Positions 1 to 6,462 of a DNA stretch of 7,181 nucleotides are shown in pieces. This DNA is from Nitrospira sp. (lineage in GTDB: Bacteria; Nitrospirota; JACRHL01). Both the position numbers and the translations under genes were made by a program. The stretch spans positions 1-7,181 of the forward strand of contig JALWRU010000147.1 of the NCBI GenBank assembly GCA_026994095.1. Direction: 5' to 3'. How positions within the stretch are numbered: the stretch's first letter is position 1; every line of letters starts with the position of its first letter. The notes under the pieces are model-generated. The model was not told the DNA's origin and did not search any database. It was given only the letters and a program-made list of their open reading frames with translations.

Positions 1-2
1 TT

Positions 3-1832
3 TCGCTGGACGCCATCATGGACGCGGGGGTGCTGTCGCCGGGGCTGGGAGACAGCCACCAACTGGTGGCCGGTTACCGGGATCGGGTGGGCCGCCTGAC
101 CGGTATCGCCTGCCGGGTCCTGCACGACCCGCCGGAGGGCACACCCAAATACCTGTACAGCCACGGCACCGATAAAAGCTCGCCCTACAACCTGCACAAG
201 GCGCGGGACTTCATGGAGGTCATCATCGTCGAGGGGGTGTTCGATGTGCTGGCCCTGCGGGTCCACGGCATCGATACGGTCATCGGGGTGGAGGATGCGC
301 GCCTGACCCGCGAGCAGGTGGCGCTGCTGGGCCGCTGCGGTCTGCGCAAGGTCATGCTGGGGTTTGATCGGGACGAACATGGCCATAACGCCACCCGCGA
401 CGCGCTGGATATCCTGCTGACCCAACCGGGCATGCGCAGCTATGTCATCACCCTGCCAGAGGGGGTGATTCACCCGGATGAGCTGATTGAAGATGAGGGC
501 GTCGAGGCCTACTACGAGCGCATCAAGGGGGCTGAGAAGGGGGTGGTGTGGCGGGCGCAGCAGTTGTTGTCCCGGTACGACCTGACCACCGACATGGGCC
601 GCGAGGAGGCCCTGCGAGAGGGCACCCGCTACGAAGAGACCCTGCGCGATCCCGACGACGGGCGGATCTACCGAGAAGTCCTGGCCGAGGCGCTGGATGT
701 ACCGCTGGATCAGATGCTGGTCACCCTGCGCACCGAGCGTGACGTGCAGCTTCGTAACCATCTGGAGCGCGGCTATCAAGAGCTGCTGCAACAGGCGGGC
801 ACACTACTGGAGGAGGGGCGTTTCACCGAGCTGCGTGAGCATCTGCAAGGGGGATTATACGCCCTGCGCTCCCGCGAGATGGTACGGCGGGTGCGTTATT
901 TTGACAGCGCCGAGTTTCTGGCCCGCGCCAAAGAGACGCCGGTGGCCAAAGTACAACTGGGCTCCCCCGCACTCACCCGCACGGTCAACGCCCGCAAAGG
1001 GGATGTGGTGGTAGTCGGTGCGCGTGGCCGCCACGGCAAAAGTACCTTTGCCTACAACCTGATGATTCACCTGATGACCCATTCGGCGGACGCGCCGGTA
1101 CTCTACTTTGGGTTTGAAAACCCGGAGTCCATCGCCATGGCGCGCATGGCCACCATCTGGGCCCATCAACACCGGGGTGTGCGCTACAGCTACCGCAGCG
1201 ACGTGATCCCCAAATATCAGGACGGCACCTTCGCCACCGAACTGCTGGAGGCGTTCAACGCGCTGGGGCGGTTCGGGCTGGAGCGGCGCTTTTCGTTTGT
1301 CTACCAACCCGGTGCCACCATCGATCAGGTGATCAGTTATGCCCAGAAAGCGGCCGATGAACGCGGTGGGTTAGGTGGTGTGCTGGTGGACTATCTGGAA
1401 CTGGTCCGCACCGCCACCCTGCGAAATGATGAGTTGCGTATTGCCGAGGTAATGAGCAAACTGCGCCAGCTTGCCGAGGACTTGAGGTGCCCGGTGTTTG
1501 TGTTTACCCTGCTGGACCGGTACGCGGGGGATACGGCACCAGTGAACCCCAACGATCAGGACGCCATCGCCCGGGCGCTGGAGTTACGACGGCCGACGCT
1601 GGACAGCTTTGCCAACGGTCGCCGCTTGCAGATGGAGGCCACCACGGTGATGGCGATCTACAACCGGGAGCGGGAGATCGATACCATCCTGTCGCGGGAT
1701 GACGAGCAGCAGGACAGCTCGCCGCTGGATGTGTATGTGGTGGCCAACCGGGAGGGGACCGGCGGCGCGGTGCCGATGACATTTGATATGAAAAGCGGTC
1801 TGATCTACGACGGGTCAGACCCGAACCAATAG
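3..1832 (+). CDS. Primase-helicase: TOPRIM plus DnaB-type ATPase (5' end outside window)
   Basis: Probable replicative-type primase-helicase of the T7 gp4/Twinkle layout. The frame stays open to the left edge, and the first residues already match the middle of a DnaG-type catalytic core, so the true start and any zinc finger lie outside the window; the ATG at 18 is not taken as the start. Counting from that ATG, residues 20-45 resemble the DnaG RDR...GRVL...PKYL stretch. A TOPRIM domain follows at about 67-150, with the acidic residues in VEG (E72) and FDRDEHG (D117, D119). A linker rich in charged helices runs over about 170-310. The RecA-like helicase domain has Walker A GARGRHGKST (334-343), a DnaB-like glutamate in YFGFENPE (E368) and Walker B VLVDYLEL (D458). 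ANREGTGG (577-584) matches the arginine-finger region. DnaB's sensor glutamine (LSQLNR-type motif) appears as TLLDR here, and the finger lysine appears as alanine. Together these suggest altered ATPase coupling. A phage or plasmid relic is an alternative, but base composition resembles its neighbours. Confidence 0.85.
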   Translation, partial: SLDAIMDAGVLSPGLGDSHQLVAGYRDRVGRLTGIACRVLHDPPEGTPKYLYSHGTDKSSPYNLHKARDFMEVIIVEGVFDVLALRVHGIDTVIGVEDARLTREQVALLGRCGLRKVMLGFDRDEHGHNATRDALDILLTQPGMRSYVITLPEGVIHPDELIEDEGVEAYYERIKGAEKGVVWRAQQLLSRYDLTTDMGREEALREGTRYEETLRDPDDGRIYREVLAEALDVPLDQMLVTLRTERDVQLRNHLERGYQELLQQAGTLLEEGRFTELREHLQGGLYALRSREMVRRVRYFDSAEFLARAKETPVAKVQLGSPALTRTVNARKGDVVVVGARGRHGKSTFAYNLMIHLMTHSADAPVLYFGFENPESIAMARMATIWAHQHRGVRYSYRSDVIPKYQDGTFATELLEAFNALGRFGLERRFSFVYQPGATIDQVISYAQKAADERGGLGGVLVDYLELVRTATLRNDELRIAEVMSKLRQLAEDLRCPVFVFTLLDRYAGDTAPVNPNDQDAIARALELRRPTLDSFANGRRLQMEATTVMAIYNREREIDTILSRDDEQQDSSPLDVYVVANREGTGGAVPMTFDMKSGLIYDGSDPNQ

Positions 1833-1840
1833 CCTAAGTA

Positions 1841-1845
1841 AAGGA
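1841..1845 (+). promoter_or_regulatory. Ribosome binding site of the 92-residue gene
   Basis: AAGGA lies 9 bases before the ATG at 1855. It lies in the 22 bp gap after the helicase stop codon, and I see no promoter or terminator in that gap. This supports the ATG at 1855 as the start and translation from the same transcript as the helicase gene. Confidence 0.6.
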
Positions 1846-1854
1846 CCAGAAACC

Positions 1855-2133
1855 ATGGCCGAGACGGTAGAAGAGTTGACCATCGAGTACAGCGAGAACG
1901 ATCAGATTCTGGTGAAGGAGCTGGATAAGGAGGTCTTGAGCAAAGGGGCCTGGACCACCATCATGTACAAGTATCAGGACCTGAACAAAGCCAGCGGCGA
2001 GTACGGCCCGGAGAAGGTAACGATCCGGCGGTATAAAAAGGTCTCTGGCAGCTACCGCCCCCAGAGCAAGTTCAATATTTCAGGGGAAAAGCAGGCCAAG
2101 CTGATCGCTGGTGTGCTGGAGAAGTGGTACTAG
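1855..2133 (+). CDS. Small hypothetical protein, possible PC4/YdbC-like ssDNA-binding protein
   Basis: A 92-residue soluble protein with no signal peptide or membrane segment. I do not recognise it with certainty. It has an acidic N-terminus (1-25), then the stretch KGAWTTIMYKYQDLN (30-44), the segment GPEKVTIRRYKK (51-62), the segment SKFNIS (71-76), and a C-terminal helix ending in KWY. This order of beta strands followed by one helix, with KG(A)W near the start, a basic IRRY-like strand and a (K)xxIS turn before the helix, resembles the PC4/p15 and Lactococcus YdbC single-stranded-nucleic-acid-binding fold. That likeness is my own alignment by eye and an inference. The gene follows the primase-helicase by 22 bp with its own Shine-Dalgarno and is probably co-transcribed, so a role in ssDNA handling would fit. 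It is followed directly by a large palindromic region that likely ends the transcript. Confidence 0.8.
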   Translation: MAETVEELTIEYSENDQILVKELDKEVLSKGAWTTIMYKYQDLNKASGEYGPEKVTIRRYKKVSGSYRPQSKFNISGEKQAKLIAGVLEKWY

Positions 2134-2143
2134 GGGATTAAGA

Positions 2144-2237
2144 GCCTCCGGCGGGCGGGGCGGTCCCCGCTGACCTGTAAAACGCCTGCGGCGTTATTTA
2201 TCGCCCTGCGGGGGGCGCTGCCCCGCCTGCCAGAGGC
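2144..2237. repeat. Large nested palindrome (REP-like element) between convergent genes
   Basis: The arms 2144-2170 and 2211-2237 pair over 27 positions with only three mismatches and a few G-U pairs. The core GGGCGGGG/CCCCGCCT is uninterrupted. Inside the arms sit two smaller hairpins: AACGCC-TGC-GGCGTT (2181-2195) and CGCCC/GGGCG (2202-2206 with 2213-2217). The second inner hairpin competes with the outer 3' arm. The outer motif GCCTCCGGCGGGC...CCAGAGGC resembles the palindromic REP-type repeats I recall from many Gram-negative genomes. Whether it recurs in this genome cannot be seen from one window. Confidence 0.6.
2181..2201. terminator. Probable bidirectional terminator hairpin
   Basis: A perfect 6 bp stem with a 3-base loop. 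On the plus strand it is followed by ATTTAT; on the minus strand GGCGTT runs into TTTAC. It lies between the stop of the 92-residue gene (2133) and the stop of prfC (2245), where both convergent transcripts need an end. The U-tracts are short, so termination may depend on the larger surrounding stem or on Rho. Confidence 0.45.
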
Positions 2238-2244
2238 ATCTTTC

Positions 2245-3840
2245 CTAACCGGTCTCCGCCAGATCCTGCGTCTCGCTAAACACCACATCCGGCCAGGCCT
2301 CTTCGATCCGTTTTAACGACCAAACGCTGTCGGCCAGATAGGTCAGTTTGTCTTCGCCGTCGGTGGCCAGATTGTGCTGGTTTTTGGCCATGAACTCATC
2401 TAACTTGCGTTGATCGTCGGCGCTGATCCAGCGGGCGGTGCCGTAGGTGACACTCTCCAACTGGCCCTCCACCCCGTACTCCCCCAACAGTCGGTGCTGA
2501 ATCACCTCAAACTGCAACGGCCCCACTGCGCCCAGCACATAACCGCCGCCCACCTGCATGGAGAACATCTGTACCGCGCCCTCCTCGGAGAGCTGTTTTA
2601 AACCCTTGGCCAGCGCCTTGGCCTTCATGGGGTTGAGCAGCCGAAAGCGCCGGAACAGCTCCGGTGCAAAGTGGGGGATGCCGGTATAACTGAGCTTCTC
2701 CTTGACCGTAAAGGTATCGCCAATCTTGATGGTGCCGTGGTTGTGCAGGCCGACGATATCGCCGGAGTAGGCCTCCTCCACGTTGGCCCGTTCCTGCGCC
2801 ATAAAGGTGATGGCGGTCTTGATGGTGATGTCGCGCCCCAGCCGCTGGTGGCGCATCTTCATGCCACGGGTATAACGGCCCGAGCAGATCCGCATAAAGG
2901 CGATCCGGTCCCGGTGCGACGGGTCCATATTGGCTTGAATCTTAAAGACAAAACCAGAGAAGTTGGGTTCGGTCGGCTCCACCGTGCGTTCGGTGGAGTT
3001 GCGCGCCAGCGGCGGCGGGGCCAGATCGACAAAGGCCGAGAGTAGCTCCCGCACACCAAAATTCTGGATGGCGCTGCCGAAAAAGACCGGCGTCTGTTTG
3101 CCCGCTAAAAATGCCTCCCGGTCAAACGGTTCCCCGGCCATGGTGAGCAGCTCGACCGCCTCCCGCAGCGGGTCGGCCTCCTCTTCCAGCAGTTCATCCA
3201 GCAGCGGATCGTCCAGATCGGCGATGGGGATGTCTTCCTGCACCCGTGCTTCGTCCACCAGTTTCCACAGATGCAGGGTCTTGGTGAACAGGTTGTAACA
3301 GCCGCGAAAGCGCTGCCCCATGCCGATGGGCCACATGGCGGGCACACACTGCAAGCCGAGGCGCTCTTCAATCTCGGTGGTCAGGTCGAGGGGTTCGCGC
3401 CCCTCCCGGTCGAGTTTGTTGATAAAGGTCACTACCGGCGTGTCCCGCAGGCGGCAGACCGCCATCAATTTGTCGGTACGGGCCTCCACCCCCTTGGCCA
3501 CGTCGATGACCATCAACACACTATCTACAGCGGTAAGGGTGCGGTAGGTATCCTCTGAAAAATCTTCGTGACCGGGGGTATCAAGGAGGTTGACCTTACG
3601 CCCTTCAAAATCGAACTGCATCACCGAACTGGTGACCGAGATACCGCGCTCCTGCTCCACCTTCATCCAGTCAGAGCGGGCGTGGCGCAAGGCCTTTCGG
3701 GCCTTGACGGTACCGGCCATCTGGATCGCACCACCGCATAACAGCAGCTTTTCGGTGAGGGTGGTCTTGCCCGCATCCGGGTGGCTGATGATGGCAAAGG
3801 TGCGGCGCTTGGCCACTTCGGTCTGCATTTCCTGGGACAT
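2245..3840 (-). CDS. prfC: Peptide chain release factor 3 (RF3)
   Basis: Translational GTPase that removes RF1/RF2 from the ribosome after peptide release; cytoplasmic. With the ATG at 3840 the protein has 531 residues, close to E. coli RF3 (529). The GTPase motifs are all present: G1 SHPDAGKTT (19-27), switch I RGISVTSS (65-72), G3 DTPGHED (87-93), G4 NKLD (141-144) and G5 GSA (255-257). RF3 signatures follow, such as GFVFKIQANMDPSHRDR (296-312), and the C-terminal part has the LHNHGTI, TGIPHFAPELFRR and VGPLQFEV segments. The frame also has an upstream TTG at 3861 adding seven residues. I prefer the ATG because its 8 residues before VAKRRT match the E. coli N-terminus in length, although no clear Shine-Dalgarno precedes either codon. 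The gene stands alone on its strand, divergent from the DHH gene and convergent with the 92-residue gene. Confidence 0.97.
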   Translation of the reverse strand: MSQEMQTEVAKRRTFAIISHPDAGKTTLTEKLLLCGGAIQMAGTVKARKALRHARSDWMKVEQERGISVTSSVMQFDFEGRKVNLLDTPGHEDFSEDTYRTLTAVDSVLMVIDVAKGVEARTDKLMAVCRLRDTPVVTFINKLDREGREPLDLTTEIEERLGLQCVPAMWPIGMGQRFRGCYNLFTKTLHLWKLVDEARVQEDIPIADLDDPLLDELLEEEADPLREAVELLTMAGEPFDREAFLAGKQTPVFFGSAIQNFGVRELLSAFVDLAPPPLARNSTERTVEPTEPNFSGFVFKIQANMDPSHRDRIAFMRICSGRYTRGMKMRHQRLGRDITIKTAITFMAQERANVEEAYSGDIVGLHNHGTIKIGDTFTVKEKLSYTGIPHFAPELFRRFRLLNPMKAKALAKGLKQLSEEGAVQMFSMQVGGGYVLGAVGPLQFEVIQHRLLGEYGVEGQLESVTYGTARWISADDQRKLDEFMAKNQHNLATDGEDKLTYLADSVWSLKRIEEAWPDVVFSETQDLAETG

Positions 3841-4011
3841 GGTGGTTGGGCTGACATTCAAACAAAAGGGCGGGAAAAAATCAGGTCCACCGGCAACGGC
3901 CTGTGTACACTTGGGGGCAAGTATATCCCAGCCGGTGGGCCGGGCCTATGCCAAACTCTGTGGCGGGGCCAGCCGCCCTGCGCGCATCTGTAAACAAGGT
4001 ATTTCGTCCCC
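3841..4011. other. Divergent intergenic region between prfC and the DHH gene
   Basis: This 171 bp gap must hold the start signals for both divergent genes. It contains a perfect 8 bp palindrome GTGTACAC (3903-3910) and an inverted repeat CCACCGG/CCGGTGG about 40 bp apart around it. It also has an AT-rich step AGTATATC (3920-3927). TATACT on the minus strand (3920-3925) could be a -10 for prfC, but no acceptable -35 lies 16-18 bases away. I cannot place a promoter here with confidence. Confidence 0.4.
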
Positions 4012-4866
4012 ATGACCGCACTGTCCCCCGAACTGCTTGCCAGCCGCGACCCGGCCGATTATCTGGTGCTGTATCACGGCGACTGTATTGACGGCTTTGG
4101 GGCTGCCTGGGCCGCCTGGCGACGGCTGGGGCCTGTTGCCACCTATCTGCCGGTGCAGCACGGCAATACCCCGCCCGATGTGCAGGGTCGCCATGTGGTG
4201 ATCGTCGACTTCTCCTACCCCCGCGAGATGTTGTTACAACTGGCGGAGGATGCCCAGTCGCTACAGGTGGTGGATCACCACAAAACCGCCCAGACCAATC
4301 TGGCCGGTCTCGATTTTTGCATCTTTAATATGGACAAGAGCGGCGCGGTATTGAGCTGGGAGTTTTTCCATCCCGATACCGCCGTGCCACAGTTGTTATT
4401 GCATGTGCAGGACAAGGACCTGTGGCAGTGGCAGTTGGACGGCAGCGCCGAAATCACCTGTGCCTTGCGGGGTTATGCGTTTGATTTTGACCGCTGGAGC
4501 AGCTGGGCCGACGGCTGGCAGGCCCAGCGAGAGGCGCTGTTTCAGGAAGGGGCCGCTATCCTGCGCTATCAGGCGGGCATCGCCAAAGGCATGGTGGAGC
4601 GGGCCACCGAAATCACCGTGGCGGGCCATAAGGTGCTGGCCGCCAACACCCCGGTATTGCAGTCGGAGGTGGCCGGGCAGTTGGCCGAAGGGAGGCCCTT
4701 TGGGGTGGCCTGGTATCAGTCCGGCGAGCGCATCTATGTATCGCTACGTGCCCGCGACGGCGGCGAAGACGTGTCAGAGATTGCCGGGCGTTTTGGTGGC
4801 GGCGGTCACCCCCGTGCGTCGGGTTTTATTGTCGATGCGCCGCTGGGTGATACGGTCGAGCCGTAG
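4012..4866 (+). CDS. DHH/DHHA1 family phosphoesterase
   Basis: 284 residues, cytoplasmic, of the RecJ/NrnA-like DHH superfamily. Members use divalent metal (usually Mn2+) to cleave phosphoester bonds in nucleotides, short oligonucleotides or related substrates. The DHH domain shows YHGDCIDGFGAAW (21-33; H22, D24 and D27 as metal ligands), IVDFSY (64-69; D66), the name-giving motif VVDHHKT (86-92) and VQDKDLW (132-138; D134). The C-terminal DHHA1 domain ends with GGGGHPRASGF (262-272), the substrate-binding glycine-rich loop. All the key metal-ligand motifs are intact, so an active enzyme is expected. The substrate cannot be read from sequence: nano-RNase, pAp phosphatase and cyclic-dinucleotide product hydrolysis are all known in relatives. 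AAGG at 3996-3999 is a weak, rather distant Shine-Dalgarno for the ATG. Its stop lies 4 bp from the stop of convergent gltX. Confidence 0.92.
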   Translation: MTALSPELLASRDPADYLVLYHGDCIDGFGAAWAAWRRLGPVATYLPVQHGNTPPDVQGRHVVIVDFSYPREMLLQLAEDAQSLQVVDHHKTAQTNLAGLDFCIFNMDKSGAVLSWEFFHPDTAVPQLLLHVQDKDLWQWQLDGSAEITCALRGYAFDFDRWSSWADGWQAQREALFQEGAAILRYQAGIAKGMVERATEITVAGHKVLAANTPVLQSEVAGQLAEGRPFGVAWYQSGERIYVSLRARDGGEDVSEIAGRFGGGGHPRASGFIVDAPLGDTVEP

Positions 4867-4870
4867 CGGG

Positions 4871-6316
4871 TTACGTCTCTGGTTGGCTTTTGAGCCACTC
4901 CTGTGCGGCGGTGATGCGCGCCAGCGAACGCTCTTTGCCCAAAATCTCCAGCACCTCGTAAATCCCCGGTGACACCGTGCGGCCGGTGAGGGCGGTGCGG
5001 GTGGGCTGCGCGAGTTTGCCTAATCCCAGCTCCAGTTCGGTCATGAGCTGTTGAAAACCGGCCTCCAGATGGGGTTGATCAAACGGTTCGACCCCTTCCA
5101 GCATGGTCGCCACTTTGGTAAGCACCGTAGCCGGGTCGCCCTTGAAGCCTTTTTTGGCGGCCTGTGGGTCGATGGTGACCGTGTCCCGATAGAACGGCTC
5201 GGCCATATCGGTCAACTCCAGCAGGTTGCGGCAGCGCTCCACCGAAGCGACCGCGATTTTGGTGCGCCACTCATCGGTGGCGATACCGGTATCAGAGGGG
5301 GCAGTCAGGCCGCGCTCGCTTAAAAACTCTTCTACCAGCTTCATGATCCGCAGAGGGTCGGCCATCTTCATATGCTGGCCGTTGAGCCAACCCAGTTTGT
5401 CGATGTCGAAGATCGCCGCGCTTTTTCCCACCGCATCCAGATCGAACAACTCAATCAGCTCCGCTACCGAGAACACCTCCTGGTCGCCGTGGGACCAGCC
5501 CAGTCGCGCCAGATAGTTCACCACCGCCTCCGGCAGCAGCCCCTTACCGCGATAGTCGGTGACCGAGGCGGCCCCGTCCCGCTTGGAGAGCTTGCGTTTG
5601 TCCGGCCCGTGGATCATCGGCAGATGGGCAAACAGCGGCAGCTCATAGCCAAGGGCGGCGTACAGGGCCGCTTGACGGGGGGTGTTATTGAGGTGGTCGT
5701 CGCCGCGAATTACATGGCTGATGCCCATATGGTGGTCGTCGATCACCACACATAAATTATAGGTGGGGGTGCCGTCGGAACGGGCGATAATCAGATCGTC
5801 CAACTGGCTGTTCTCAAACGGGATGTTGCCGCGCACCAGATCGCTGACCACGGTGGTGCCGGTCTGCGGCGCACGAAAACGCACGGTGTGGGGGCGGTCC
5901 GGCGCGTCTATGGGAGTTTTTGCGGGGGGCAGATCACGGCAGGTGCCGTCGTACCTGGGCACCCGCTTTTCGCGCATGGCTGCCTCGCGCTTCTCGGTCA
6001 GCTCTTCGGCGGTACAGTAACAGGGGTAGGCGTTGCCGTCTGCCAGCAGTTTGTCGACCCCCTCTTTGTAGAGGTCGTCCCGCTCGGTCTGATAGAAGGG
6101 ACCTTCGTCCCAGTCCAGCCCCAGCCAGCGCATGCCCTCTAGAATAAGCTCGACTGCCTCCGGGGTAGAGCGTGCCCGGTCGGTGTCTTCGATTCGCAGA
6201 ATGAACTGGCCCTTGTGATGGCGGGCGAACAGCCAGCAGAACAAGGCGGTGCGCACGCCGCCCACATGCAAAAAACCGGTGGGGCTGGGAGCGAATCGAA
6301 CACGAACGGGCGGCAT
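4871..6316 (-). CDS. gltX: Glutamate-tRNA ligase (GluRS)
   Basis: Class Ic aminoacyl-tRNA synthetase that charges tRNA with glutamate using ATP; cytoplasmic monomer. From the ATG at 6316 it has 481 residues (E. coli: 471). The N-terminal catalytic core opens with RFAPSPTGFLHVGG (7-20), in which HVGG is the HIGH signature. The KMSKS signature is KLSKR (242-246). RIEDTD (41-46) and HVIRGDDHLNNTPRQ (201-215) are GluRS hallmarks. The zinc-type insert has C99, C101 and C126, but the fourth position, His in E. coli (CRH), is Asp128 here (CRD), so zinc binding may be weak or absent. The C-terminal anticodon-binding region ends with QPTRTALTGRTVSPGIYEVL, as in bacterial GluRS. A TTG at 6331 would add five residues, but the ATG fits the family start. 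A weak AGAGA (6323-6327) precedes it by 6 bases. Confidence 0.97.
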   Translation of the reverse strand: MPPVRVRFAPSPTGFLHVGGVRTALFCWLFARHHKGQFILRIEDTDRARSTPEAVELILEGMRWLGLDWDEGPFYQTERDDLYKEGVDKLLADGNAYPCYCTAEELTEKREAAMREKRVPRYDGTCRDLPPAKTPIDAPDRPHTVRFRAPQTGTTVVSDLVRGNIPFENSQLDDLIIARSDGTPTYNLCVVIDDHHMGISHVIRGDDHLNNTPRQAALYAALGYELPLFAHLPMIHGPDKRKLSKRDGAASVTDYRGKGLLPEAVVNYLARLGWSHGDQEVFSVAELIELFDLDAVGKSAAIFDIDKLGWLNGQHMKMADPLRIMKLVEEFLSERGLTAPSDTGIATDEWRTKIAVASVERCRNLLELTDMAEPFYRDTVTIDPQAAKKGFKGDPATVLTKVATMLEGVEPFDQPHLEAGFQQLMTELELGLGKLAQPTRTALTGRTVSPGIYEVLEILGKERSLARITAAQEWLKSQPET

Positions 6317-6338
6317 GAAAAATCTCTGCAAATAAAAG

Positions 6339-6367
6339 GTGTTGTGACACGGTCACACGGGCAACAC
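6339..6367 (-). terminator. Terminator-like hairpin in the gltX leader (possible attenuator)
   Basis: On the minus strand this can fold either as an inner stem TGTGAC-CGT-GTCACA (6343-6348 with 6352-6357) or with an outer stem GTGTTG/CAACAC (6339-6344 with 6362-6367). It is followed on the minus strand by CCTTTTATTT (6329-6338). It lies between the predicted gltX promoter and the gltX start, so it could pause or end transcription. On the plus strand it is followed by a run of A, so it is not a plus-strand terminator. Confidence 0.35.
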
Positions 6368-6392
6368 AAAAAAATGGTGCTCGTCAGGCGGG

Positions 6393-6422
6393 ATTATCGC
6401 TGGCGCGCAGGCAAACTGTAAA
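6393..6422 (-). promoter_or_regulatory. Sigma70-type promoter of gltX
   Basis: On the minus strand, -35 TTTACA (6422-6417; 5 of 6 consensus) and -10 GATAAT (6398-6393; 5 of 6) are separated by 18 bases. The predicted transcript start near 6386 gives a leader of about 70 bases before the gltX ATG. That leader contains a T7 tract (6374-6368) and the hairpin at 6339-6367. Confidence 0.6.
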
Positions 6423-6433
6423 GGCGGAATCTG

Positions 6434-6462
6434 TTGACAGGGTTCCATAAGGGCGGTATAAA
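6434..6462 (+). promoter_or_regulatory. Strong sigma70-type promoter of the ATP synthase genes
   Basis: -35 TTGACA (6434-6439; perfect) and -10 TATAAA (6457-6462; 5 of 6) have the optimal 17-base spacer. This is the best promoter in the window and points into atpI and atpB. Its expected transcript start, about 6469, lies downstream of the first ATG of the atpI frame (6462). Confidence 0.65.

Noticed and set aside
855..1307. Minus-strand open frame of 150 codons inside the primase-helicase gene
   Set aside because: It lies opposite the Walker A region of an intact protein, and no recognisable domain or start signal supports it.
2963..3298. Plus-strand open frame of 111 codons inside prfC
   Set aside because: Serine-rich antisense shadow of prfC acidic codons; prfC is intact and well matched to RF3.
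3920..3954. TATACT on the minus strand with TTGGCA upstream as a prfC promoter
   Set aside because: The spacer is 23 bases, too long for a sigma70 promoter, and no better -35 lies at 16-18 bases.
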